Shown in pieces: positions 34,492 to 44,291 of a stretch of 64,000 bases of DNA (position 1 is the first letter of the stretch; each line of letters starts with the position of its first letter). The position numbers and the translations under genes were made by a program. Source of the stretch: Selaginella moellendorffii (taxonomy: Eukaryota > Streptophyta > Lycopodiopsida > Selaginellales > Selaginellaceae); NCBI RefSeq assembly GCF_000143415.4, contig NW_003314269.1:3384314-3448313 (forward strand), written 5' to 3'. The notes beneath the pieces were generated by a model. The model saw only the letters and a list, made by a program, of their open reading frames with translations, was not told the DNA's origin and searched no databases.

Positions 34492-35133
34492 TTAGATTGC
34501 AACTTTAGCACGCTTGGTTCTCGTTCGTGGCGGCTTACCGAGCGTCCACTTCTTGTTGCAGGGCACGCACTTATACCTTATCTGGTCCTTGCGATAGTTA
34601 TTGAAGTCGTAGAACCTCGTGCGCCAAAACTCGTCACACCTCGGGCACAAAGCGTGATCCGGCAGAGTCTCTCGGATTCTCCTGAGCTCCTCCCGTTCCT
34701 CGGGAGTGATCTTGGAGGTGGCGTTCTTCCTCGCCTCGGCTTTGGGCTCGTCAACTCTTTTGGAGGCGGGCCTGGAAATCCTCTTGGGCTTCTCGGCTTT
34801 GGTCTTCCTCGGCGCGGCAACACTTTTGGAGGTGGGCCTGGATTTTCTCTTGGGCTTGGGCTTCGTGGGCTTTTCTTCCTCTTCGTCGTCCTGTCCCAGA
34901 TCCATACAGGCGAATCTAAGAGGCCGCCTGGTAGCTCTCTTGGAGATTACTGGCTTGGGCTCCTCGAGCGCCTGGGGATCCCAGGGAGGGCAGCTCAAAC
35001 CCGCCCATGGATCACCATCATCGACATGCAGCCTAGTAAACTTGCCTTGATCTTCGTTGAGATCGTCCAGCGCGAGATCATTCATCCCGAGATCATCCAC
35101 CATGAAATCGCAAGAGAACACATCCAAACTCAT
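34492..35133 (-). CDS. Dof-like C2C2 zinc-finger protein, divergent
   Basis: Single frame of 213 residues from ATG at 35,133. An acidic N-terminus is followed by a Lys/Pro/Arg-rich middle (KPKPKRKSRPTSKS repeats, likely nuclear and DNA-binding). The C-terminus holds CPRC, then FYDFNNY, IRYKCVPCNKKWTLG. This resembles the Dof finger (CPRC, YNNY, RYxCxxCxxxWTxGG), but the spacer between Cys pairs is 22 residues rather than 21, the GG after WT is altered, and the finger is C-terminal instead of N-terminal. Dof proteins bind AAAG sites; whether this one does is uncertain. Head-to-head with the dehydratase gene, with 144 bases between start codons, so probably a bidirectional promoter. An upstream exon cannot be excluded. 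Confidence 0.7.
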   Translation of the reverse strand: MSLDVFSCDFMVDDLGMNDLALDDLNEDQGKFTRLHVDDGDPWAGLSCPPWDPQALEEPKPVISKRATRRPLRFACMDLGQDDEEEEKPTKPKPKRKSRPTSKSVAAPRKTKAEKPKRISRPASKRVDEPKAEARKNATSKITPEEREELRRIRETLPDHALCPRCDEFWRTRFYDFNNYRKDQIRYKCVPCNKKWTLGKPPRTRTKRAKVAI

Positions 35134-35277
35134 GACGAGCAACCCCAACAGTATATTCTCTTTGAGGGTGGCGTAGGGTTAAAGAAACACTTAAACCTCG
35201 TACTTCGAATATTCTAAGAGTCTAATTAGGGAAAACAAAACAAATATCTTATAGACGTTATTTTAGGGTTCTTGGCC

Positions 35278-36419
35278 ATGGCGAGAGGCTACCTGGTCGT
35301 GTACAATGTAGCGCAGGCGGGAGGCTGGTGAGCACAGCGCTGTGTTTTCCTTGCTAAATTTCATGGGATTCTAGGGCTTTGCTACTCGCGCGGCTGCTCT
35401 TGGCGCCAGGAGAGGTGAAAACGGGAGAAATTCGCCTCGCATGTAAAACTTTCTGTCGAAATTTCGGCTCTCGATTCCATTTCTCAATCCCTACGTTTCT
35501 GGCTGTGAAGATTACCTCCAGTTCTTTGCGCTGTTAGAAGTGATACATTCTTTGCTCGGTGAGAAATTTGTTTCTTCCCCGTTAAATACTCGAAAATCTT
35601 CTTCTAACTTTTACAGGCCTTGTTCGGAGTGGACCTCTCACAGCGTTGCTGCAATGGGGTGGGAGATTTCACGTCATCGCTGCAGTCGTGGCTCCAATCG
35701 AAGAAGTACATGAATTCTGTTTGATCGTAGAGAAACGAACGCTTTAATCTCTTTCCTTTCGTGTCAGATCCAAAACAGCCCCTGCCTCGTCACATTGCTT
35801 GGAGCTTGGTCGCTTTCGGAGGTTCGCACTTTCTCTCTTCACTGGTCCTCCAAAAGTCTCTTTCAGGTGATACGATATCCACAATACGTGGCTAGCATTC
35901 TTGGAACGTGTCCACCATGGCTAACTTGGACGAGGCAAGAAAAGCTTCACTCTAACTGGCGAAACTCTGTAGAAACTTTTTTTCTTACAGATATTCTGGT
36001 TTCATTGTGCTCTATCCAATTGGGTTCTTCTCTGAAAGTAAGTTCGGAAACCAGCCTATCCCACTTTTTTGTTTGTTTTATTCTTGATTTTGTTTGCAGT
36101 GCATTTGATGTATTCTGCCTTGCCCTTCATCCGCAAGGAAAAGATGTACTCAAGTTTCTTCAGATGGGCTCCATTCGGCTATCACGGCTTTATAAAGGCA
36201 AGAGCCAGCAATTCCAGTTTTCAGTTATTTTATCTTTGTTTCTTTGTGTTCTTCGCTTTTATCACAGGCTTTGCTAGTCATATATCCCGGCTTTGCGTTG
36301 TTCCTCTACGCACACATGCTTTCACAGCGACGGGCAAAGCTACGACTTACACCAGAAAAAAAAAGGTAGAAAAAACTAAAACTTTTTTCAATACTGACCA
36401 ATTGTTTCACAGAGAATAG
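35278..36419 (+). CDS. PAS2: 3-hydroxyacyl-CoA dehydratase, PASTICCINO2 type
   Basis: Ten small exons: 35,278-35,327; 35,375-35,414; 35,522-35,558; 35,617-35,705; 35,768-35,821; 35,867-35,934; 35,991-36,037; 36,100-36,197; 36,268-36,365; 36,413-36,419, giving 195 residues. The assembled protein reads VVYNVAQAGGW, FFALLEVIHSLLGLVRSGPL, LLGAWSLSEVIRYPQY, RYSGFIVLYPIGFFSE and MYSALPFIRKEKMY, following the PTPLA/PAS2 family with its active-site Tyr (IRYP) and Glu (FFSE). It dehydrates very-long-chain 3-hydroxyacyl-CoA in the ER elongase. Several hydrophobic membrane segments are visible. Introns at 35,935 and 36,198 start with GC instead of GT. It ends 38 bases from the convergent acid phosphatase. 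The protein is slightly shorter than the roughly 220-residue relatives. Confidence 0.9.
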
Positions 36420-36457
36420 CGATTTTTTACAGAGCCAATCCAATCGATCCAGCGGCT

Positions 36458-37643
36458 TTAAAAAATGTAATACATGGGATTCGGCAGCTTGAAGGTTCTG
36501 TTTCCAGCGGCGGGACCAATCAAGTCGCTCCACTGGTCGCCAATACTGGCACGTATACGGTATCCCTTTCTCTCGAGTTGCATCCTTCTACTCGACTTAT
36601 AATTTACTGCTGTGGTTCCAACTTCGTTCTGGAATCTAGACGTAAAGAGAAGCAAACCAAAATACCAAACAGATCGTGAGAGCCAAGCGCGAAACGAGAA
36701 AGCTTACCTTAGATTCAAAGACATCCAGTCGGAGAAGCCGGCTTTGAAGAGATTCTCCGCGGTCTTGTTTCGTTGCTGCTCGGGCCTCCCGGTAATGAAG
36801 ATCATGGACCAGTTCGCGTCCACCATCTGGCGATACAGAGAAAGCATCGATCTCAGAGGCGGGGCTCTGGCCTGGTCCACCCATTCGTTCCACGCGGTCA
36901 CGTTATATTGCTCTACACTGCCATGAAGAAGCTTTGGATCAAGAGAAAGGATCGAACGAAGAATGGTTTTTTTACCCGAATTGATGCTCGGTGTAGTATG
37001 GAACGTTGGAGAGCACAGTGTCATCGATGTCCAGGACAATGGCGTCCAACCCATCGCCACCAGGAGCGATGGTCTCCAAGTAGCTCCTGGCAGCGCCCAC
37101 GGCCGCTTCGACATCCAAGAGGTACTGCCCATTGATCATGTAATTCCCGACGTAGCTGGAGCACTCCCTGGGGAGGAGCCAGCCCTGGAGGTTATTCATC
37201 TCCGCGTTGAGCCGGAAGCTCTCGCAGGGATTCCCACGGGCTTCTTCCTGACGAGGAGGAGGAGCCCGGATCATCTCGCCCCATGATCCGTGAAGTAGCA
37301 TCGGCTGGCTCTGGCACGACCCCAGCATCACCGAGAGCGTGACAACGAGCGTGAAGAGGAGGATGCCGATGGTGGCCACCGAGGAGAGGAGGATTGTGAC
37401 GGCGAGCGAGGAGAGATAGATGCCCGCGTCGTCGATCTGGACGTATCTGTTGCCAAATTCTGGAAAAAAAAAACAAAAAAAGAGGTGAGATTACAGCGCT
37501 CCCGGAGCTCCTGGATGGGATCTTTACTGGGATTTGGGCCAAATACCTGATCCTCGCCGGCTGAGCAGCGATTGCGTCGACTCGGATGCTTCCAATCGCT
37601 GGCCGTATGACGACATTAGAGGGCCAGAATCAGCGTCATTCAT
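36458..37643 (-). CDS. Membrane-anchored class B (HAD IIIB) acid phosphatase
   Basis: Exons 37,643-37,547, 37,459-36,976, 36,917-36,708 and 36,635-36,458 give 322 residues. A cytosolic head of about 45 residues (MNDADSGPLMSSYGQR) is followed by a long hydrophobic segment (LSSLAVTILLSSVATIGILL, continuing), which looks like a signal anchor, and then the phosphatase domain. HAD motifs: LDIDDTVLSN, FITGRPEQQR and GDQWSDL, ending FKLPNPMYYIF. Relatives are plant vegetative-storage-protein-like acid phosphatases, usually secreted or vacuolar; the anchor suggests a type II membrane form. The acceptor at 36,917 was chosen because it keeps the phase before EQYNVTAWNEW. Confidence 0.85.
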
Positions 37644-37898
37644 AAATCCAGAGATGAAATTGCTTGTGGGAGAGAATGCGGCTCGACAGAGATCGATCGA
37701 GCGCGCCGAGAATTCTCTTCCTCCACGCTTGCCTAGAACCCTAGCTCCTTTGAGTTGATGGCTTATCTTTTCACGAAAATCGCCCGTGGAGTGATCGCAA
37801 CCGTTGAATTCTAAGACTTTTAACGGGTATCCAACGCTTAATTTTAAAAAATCCATTCACAAGAGAGGAATTTAGGGTTCTTGGGCAGGAAGAATTAA

Positions 37899-39293
37899 TC
37901 ACTGCGAGGAATCGCATTGCGATGGCGCCCATCCAATCTTGCTGCTCCCGATGTCGTACATCACGCGGAAGTTCTGCTGCATCATATTTCCATAGATCCC
38001 GATGTCCATGTTGGAGCTCACCATCGCCAGGCACACGATCGTCCCGGCATCGTTGGCGGCGATGAAGTAGTTCTCCACCGGCAGCTGGTAATCCGCGCCC
38101 TCGAAGTGGAACACCATCGCCGGGATCTTCATCTTGTAGCTCGCCTTGGATCCCGAGACATCGTAGCACAGGTCAAGCCCCGCGGAGGATCCATCGATCT
38201 TAGGGAAGGAAATCTTGGATCGCAGCGCCCGGAGCACGATCTGGTAAGGCGCATCTGGCAGGAGCGTCAGGGTCGTCCCGGAATCGAAGATCATCCCGCC
38301 GCTTCCATCGGGTTTGATGTCGAAGGATCCCGCTGGGATTCGCAGCGCCCGCCCAGCGATGCTGATGTCCTTGAGCTTGACGTAGTAGAAGCTCTCCATG
38401 GCCGGGTTGTGGATCATAGGGGTGAAAGCGTAGTGGAGTTTCTTCCCGGAGGAGTGGGAGGAGCTTTCATCGCCGAAGAACATTGGGCTGGTTTTGCTGG
38501 GGGCGTCTCGCCATGGAACCAAGCAGTAGGAGAATTTGTGGCCGAAGAGATCGCCCAGCTGGGAGACGAACGAGAGATTGCCCCGGCCGAGACCCACGAG
38601 GCCAGAGGCGTCATTGAAGCTCCCGCGATTGAGATGGCCGCAGCCGAAGGCGATGTTCTTGGCAGCCAGCTTCTCTCCCTGGGTGCTCGTCAAGGTGACG
38701 GTCTCGGACGACAGCGTTCCTCGGGTTCCAGAGCCATCGCCATAGCCGTAGGAGTAGTCGCAGTCCGGGGAGCACGACTTCCTCGGCAAGGAATCGCAGA
38801 GGGTGTCGCCGCAGGACATGGTGGTGTAGGATGACGAGCCTTCCGGATCGAAGATTGGATCCTTCTGGTTGAAGCACGCCTGGCACGGCTTGCACTGGAT
38901 CCATATCAGATCGCTGCCGGTGTCCGCGATCACGGAGAACACCTTGGCTGGAGTTCCCAGGGAGATCGTCGTGACGTAGTCACCACCGCCGGAGGCGACG
39001 GGGCTCTCGTAGTCGGTGCTCACGGACGGCGGGTATGGAACCTCGCTGGTGATGAGAGACGAGGCGGCGAGCTTGCTCCTCAGCGCCTGGACCATCCGGT
39101 TTGCCCGAAAGGTGGTCTTCTTCGCCATGCACGACAGCTTGTGGAGAAGCGGATCCCCCAAACCTGAGCTCGCGAGATCGTTGCACGAGACGTTGCGCAT
39201 TGTGAGGTCCATTCTCAAGACCGGGGAGGGCGAGACGAAGCTGGACAGGAGGCTGACTAGGAGAAATGCTAGACGAAAGAACGCTGGAGCCAT
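37899..39293 (-). CDS. A1 aspartic protease (nepenthesin/CND41-like), intronless
   Basis: ATG at 39,293 gives 464 residues in one exon. An N-terminal hydrophobic stretch (FFRLAFLLVSLLSSFVS) is a likely signal peptide. The two catalytic motifs are IADTGSDLIW and IFDSGTTLTLL. A nepenthesin-type Cys-rich insert lies between them (CKPCQACFNQ, MSCGDTLCDSL), and the family ending GNMMQQNFRVMYD is present. By family it is secreted or apoplastic/vacuolar. The frame continues upstream to 39,626 without a stop, but the signal peptide supports the 39,293 start. Intact. Its 3' end lies 256 bases from the acid phosphatase start codon, on the same strand. Confidence 0.92.
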   Translation of the reverse strand: MAPAFFRLAFLLVSLLSSFVSPSPVLRMDLTMRNVSCNDLASSGLGDPLLHKLSCMAKKTTFRANRMVQALRSKLAASSLITSEVPYPPSVSTDYESPVASGGGDYVTTISLGTPAKVFSVIADTGSDLIWIQCKPCQACFNQKDPIFDPEGSSSYTTMSCGDTLCDSLPRKSCSPDCDYSYGYGDGSGTRGTLSSETVTLTSTQGEKLAAKNIAFGCGHLNRGSFNDASGLVGLGRGNLSFVSQLGDLFGHKFSYCLVPWRDAPSKTSPMFFGDESSSHSSGKKLHYAFTPMIHNPAMESFYYVKLKDISIAGRALRIPAGSFDIKPDGSGGMIFDSGTTLTLLPDAPYQIVLRALRSKISFPKIDGSSAGLDLCYDVSGSKASYKMKIPAMVFHFEGADYQLPVENYFIAANDAGTIVCLAMVSSNMDIGIYGNMMQQNFRVMYDIGSSKIGWAPSQCDSSQ

Positions 39294-42104
39294 GGAGGAT
39301 GATTGATCTATAGAGACAGTGGTCAGAGGATCGATTACTTGTTCTTGGCAAGGACGAGGACGAAGTGGAGCGAGTGAAAGAGGAAGCAGGCGAGCATCAA
39401 AGGGACCATCTTTTGGTAAGAACTTGATGCTCAGTTTTATTTTATAGCAGCGGAGGAGGATTGCTTGGCTTGTGGATAAGAGTTGCGTGGAAGGAATGCT
39501 CCTCAGGAAGGGGTGTTGTTGGAAGAATAGGTCGCAAAATATATGAGAAGCAAAGGACGTAAGGCAACTGAAAATCCCGGGAAGCAAGCAATCTATTAGG
39601 TGAGGACCGTGGTTATAAGAAATCATGATTACAATGTTTCAATTTTAACTTTTAAGAATAGTATCAAACATGAATTATAATGAATAATAAGCACATGATG
39701 AATTGCAAAATACAAAAACTGCCTTGAAAAAAAAGATCCAGAAATTTTATTTTCTAACAAAACATTTTTGAATCTTATATAGATTTAGTTAACGATTTAG
39801 TGTTTAATGTTGTTTGATATATAAAATACAAAACTAAGTTACAATTATTTTCCTTTACTAAATTTGCATTTTCATGATAATTTTAATATTTACAATATGT
39901 ATTTGAATGCTAAATAACAATTTATCATAAAAATATAAAACTAAATTTCCATCTTCTTGTAGTCTTAAACTGCATTTGAAGCATTTATTTGATGATTTTG
40001 TTGACCATAAAATTTTATTTAGTGAATAAATTATTAAATTAAAATAAATATCAATGTGCCTTTTTATTTAAGGAGATTAAAAATTGTGATTGTAATAAAT
40101 ATTGATGGGGCATATTAGTGTAACCACTTATTAAGGTATATGTAAAAATGTCACATTTAATATTTATATTATATATGTGTTTATATCTATATTTTAATTA
40201 ACATTTTGAAAATTATAGTTTCTAAAAAATAGTAAATAATAAAATGAATTTTTTTAATAATAATATATGAAGCAGTTGAAATTAATATTTGACAAGTAAA
40301 ATTTCTTAAAATTTCATATAATGAACTTCTCATAATAGATCCTCCATTTGAATTACCATCATTATCGACATAACAAATTTGAAAAACTGTATCTAAAGCA
40401 TAAATACCAAATTATATAATATCAGAAATATCTCCATAGAAACTTTGACCTAAAGGAATTATATTGTCTAGTATTCTACTAATTTATTTTGAAATAGTAA
40501 ATATGTTTTGCTACTTCTCTAGTTATAGCATTAAGTTTGCCTGTTTCATATTCAATATCTTCAGAAAAAGTGCATGCAAATGTTAAAAATATCAAAGTAG
40601 GTAATACAAACCATGCAATCATTATGTTTTATCACTTTTAGCCCCTACAATATGAAAAATATAAAGGAATTCACCTAATCTCTTTCTCTCTCTATTATAT
40701 ATTATATGTATATTTAACATATTATATTTAAATAAAGACTTAAAATAATTATTTAATTCTGAGTTTTAAGAATAGTAAAGCTTCTTCCTATAGATAATAA
40801 TAATATGTATATATGTGAGGACAAGTGTAAGATGGCAATGCTACTGCAAATATAACTTCCATTTGTACGCTTTCTAAAATACATCCTATGCTCTTTTTTA
40901 TTCAGAAAGTCACTATGAGGTGTTGCACATTAACTGGAGCAAGGTAGACAGAATCATGTAAAGTAAAGTAAAGTTTAATGATCAAAGCTTTCAAGATTTG
41001 TCTTTAATGAAGACTTATTAGAGTATAGAAAGCTAAATAATAAACTATTTCATGCATTAAAATTATATTGTAAAAACATAACTTGTACAAGTCTTTGGTA
41101 TAATTACATCATAATCCTATATTTTATACCAGTGTTCTTCATCACATTTTTATCCTTCTTGTATATCTTACTCTAATGTCAATCTCCTAATATATTGTTA
41201 TCTAGCTTTTGTGGGAGGGAGGTGATTATAACATTATTCTTATCTACTATAATTATAACATCAATTAGAGTAACATTAAAATCCCTACTAAATCCTTCTT
41301 CAATCACGATAGTGATCACTAACATTGCTATTGGGTTAAAATCTAAAAGTCTATCCACTAAATCCCACTAACTTTTAAGACTTCTTCATTATGCAGCCAC
41401 ATCCTTGATTACTAATCAAAAGAACCACTTTTCTTTTTGTCCATAATCAAGGATTTTCGAATAAGATTTTGAATATTGCAACTTAGTATAAGCTTTAAAG
41501 GTATTCTCCCCACCTTCAACCACCAAAATGCCCTAGTTATTTGGCTAGAACAAAGTTTCAATAAGCCATATTAGATATTCAAATAAGTAATGCCACCCAT
41601 ACTTGGATTGGGAGTATTAACAATTTAATTTCCCAAAGGAGTTAGAATTATCTTTTGAACACTTTATCAAGTCACTTCATTTGTCTATTCATATTCATGT
41701 TAGCCTTGAACTCCTTAATATTCATATTATTACCCACCACATAAGTATGCCTTATTTGCATTGGTTTCCTTGAAATCCCTCCTTTCACTATTCCACATAG
41801 ACTTACTAAATCCCTCAAGGTTTGTCCCTCATATTTGATAATACTTGCCACATGTTAGTCATTCATTTTATCATTTTCTAAAAACCACTTATCAACTACT
41901 TTATGCTGATTTCAATTGCTTCATACTTATTCCTCAAGTGCTTTTTAAAGTTATTCTCAACTTTTTGACTTAGAGTTTTTAGTTCAAATGTGTTATGCTT
42001 GTTAAACTTTCACTTTTGACAGACACAACTTTAACTCTGTTTTGGGATTTAAGGATTTGTGTCTTTAAACATAGTTGTTGTAAGATAACTGTATTACAAT
42101 TGAT
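39294..42104. other. AT-rich gene-free region
   Basis: The first few hundred bases are promoter and leader of the aspartic protease. From about 39,640 the DNA is very AT-rich and depleted of CG pairs, as in methylated, decayed repeats. Between about 40,300 and 40,620 the minus strand reads faintly like a decayed coding sequence, with stops, of no family I can name. Nothing else is supported. Confidence 0.5.
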
Positions 42105-42918
42105 TGTAAGTGACTAAAGTGAATAATTTGAAAAACAATTAATTAAGGTTCAAATATAGACCCATAATAAAAGTATAGTCTATTTGACAATCGGTTAAAT
42201 ATTTTAAAAAAATATGGAGTTAAGTATTCTTGAGTCTTGATAGTATTGGGATGAATGACCTTCCAAAAAATTTGAATTTAGAAGTTTACACATAATAGTA
42301 AAGAGGTTTTACTTCTAACTCTATTAAAGTCCAAATTCAATAGCTTACATTTGTAATAAAAAAATTTTAGGTCTAACTTTATTAAAGTACAAATTCATGA
42401 GCTTATGTTTGGCATTAAAATAGTCTTAAATTCGACTTTGTTGAAGTCCAAATTTAAAAGTTTATATTTAGTATTAGAGAGGTCTTAACTCCAAACTCTG
42501 TTGCTAAGGGTATCAAAAAGATTTCAAGTTTAACTTTATTAAAGTTTAAATTTAAGAGCATATTTGGTATTAAAGAGGTTTCAAGTTTGACTCTATTGAT
42601 TAGATAAAAGAATCACACCAAATGTTAATATTGATATTTAAGGATTTGGTTTGTTCTCATTGGGCTAAACAAGGGATACATTTTAGCTTCAGTTTATGAA
42701 GGTATGAATTTTAGAGAATTGTAAGCAATTAAATAGTATGACTTAAAAGATAATTCATTAGGTCAAATATAAAGAGAAAATGTTTATAAATAAAATTACA
42801 CCTCCTTTTTCAATCAATTAAAAGTTTTTAAATATGTGTAGCTAAGTATCTTTGAGTAAAGGTTTGAGTAATATTAGGATGGGTGACTTCCCAAGAAGTT
42901 TTAATTTAAAATTTTATA
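42105..42918 (+). mobile_element. Decayed Cassandra-type TRIM with tandemly amplified interior
   Basis: The left LTR (42,105-42,290, TGTAAGT to GTTTACA) and right LTR (42,720-42,918) match the 195-791 element, including the 5S-like segments (GGAGTTAAGTATTCTTGAG; ATTAGGATGGGTGACTTCCC). Most differences are C-to-T or G-to-A. Between them a unit of about 60 bases (TTGGTATTARAGAGGT, GACTCTGTTGAAGTCCAAAT, GAGCTTACAT) is repeated about five times; it combines the primer-binding-site region with the LTR end. Confidence 0.75.
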
Positions 42919-43358
42919 TAATGATTTATAAAATTTAATGAATATAATGCTGTGAGGGCCAAGTGTACGGTTACGATGCCGTATACTAATATTAGCGTAG
43001 TGGATTTTGGTAGCCGTCGGATTGGTTTCAATCCGGACCACTCGCTCCTATATATAAACTAGGGTTTTTGGGCTAATTGATATACACATTTCTGTATTCC
43101 CTTTTCATATTCCATGCACTCACATTGGTGGAGGTGAGGGGCACCTTTGATTGTCCCTGGGGAGTGCTTGGATTTGGGATTTCGGTCTAGATCTAGCTTT
43201 TGCATCGTCTAGATCTAGCTTTTTCCATTTCCTTTCTTTTGTTCTTTCCTTTCAGGATTTTGGTTTCGATCTAGCTTTTTGCATTGTCTAGATCTACCAT
43301 TTCTTTCCAGCTTTTTTGTCATTTCTCTTCTTTTGCTCTTTCTTTTTCGTTCATCTTC

Positions 43359-44291
43359 ATGGCCGATCCGCAATCTCCTCCTTTGACTCTAGAGCAGCAG
43401 TTGGTTCAATTGCTTGATGCTATGCGCTTGCAATTGAACAACCAAACTCAGTTGATGGCGGCGTTCACGGCACGTGGTACAACTCCTCCTACTCTTGGTG
43501 CCAATCCTCGAGTTCGGTCGGAGTTCTTTCGCGGGAATTCTGGGGATGATGTGTACCATTGGTTCGATCACTTTACAATGATTGCCACATATCATTCTTG
43601 GGATGATGCTCGACGGTTGCGTGAGTTTCCCACGTGTCTCCAAGGGACGGCATTGCAGTGGTACAATGGTTTGAGCGCAGTTACTCGTGGGGATTGGAGT
43701 GTTCTCCCGGACGTCTTCAAACGCGCCTTCGGACATGCCGATGATTGTGATGATGCTTTCCAACAATTGCATCGTCTTCGCCAAGGGCCATCGGAGTCGG
43801 TGATGCAATTTGGCGTTCGTTTCCGAAGTCTTTTGCTTCGTGCGGAGCCAAATATGTCGGAGCAGATCAAGCTAGGAATGTTGTGGCCAGCACTTCGTCA
43901 AGATCTTGTCGGACTTGTGCATGCACTTGCTCCTGCCACCCTTGACGATGCTCTTTGCTTGGCACAACGTTATGAGACGTCGCCTCTTCCACTTCTCGCT
44001 GCACATCCTTCCGCTCCACTTCCTATGGGTGATGGTCCTGTTCCAATGGAGGTTGATGTTGCTGCTGCTCGAGTCCAAGGACAAGCGCGAGGACGTGGTC
44101 GTGGCCGTGATGTTCGCTGCTGGGCGTGTGATGAAGTTGGTCATACTTATCGGCATTGCCGTCGTTTTCCGGATTGGCGACCTCCATTTCCTGGGTGGAG
44201 ACCTTGGCGTCAGCAACGTCCCCTAGGTGTTGCTGCAGTGGAAGGTCTGGACATCGAGATGCATCAGGGAAACGAGGAGTCGCGTGAGTAA
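43359..44291 (+). CDS. Ty3 retrotransposon Gag
   Basis: 310 residues from ATG at 43,359 (MADPQSPPLTLEQQ). The capsid-type region includes FFRGNSGDDVYHWFDHF and LQWYNGLS. One CCHC zinc knuckle, CWACDEVGHTYRHC, lies near residue 260, preceded by an Arg/Gly-rich stretch. It packages element RNA. The TAA at 44,289 closes the frame; pol continues in the -1 frame. Confidence 0.85.
   Translation: MADPQSPPLTLEQQLVQLLDAMRLQLNNQTQLMAAFTARGTTPPTLGANPRVRSEFFRGNSGDDVYHWFDHFTMIATYHSWDDARRLREFPTCLQGTALQWYNGLSAVTRGDWSVLPDVFKRAFGHADDCDDAFQQLHRLRQGPSESVMQFGVRFRSLLLRAEPNMSEQIKLGMLWPALRQDLVGLVHALAPATLDDALCLAQRYETSPLPLLAAHPSAPLPMGDGPVPMEVDVAAARVQGQARGRGRGRDVRCWACDEVGHTYRHCRRFPDWRPPFPGWRPWRQQRPLGVAAVEGLDIEMHQGNEESRE

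Noticed and set aside
37917-38834. 305-codon plus-strand frame
   Set aside because: Antisense shadow of the aspartic protease.
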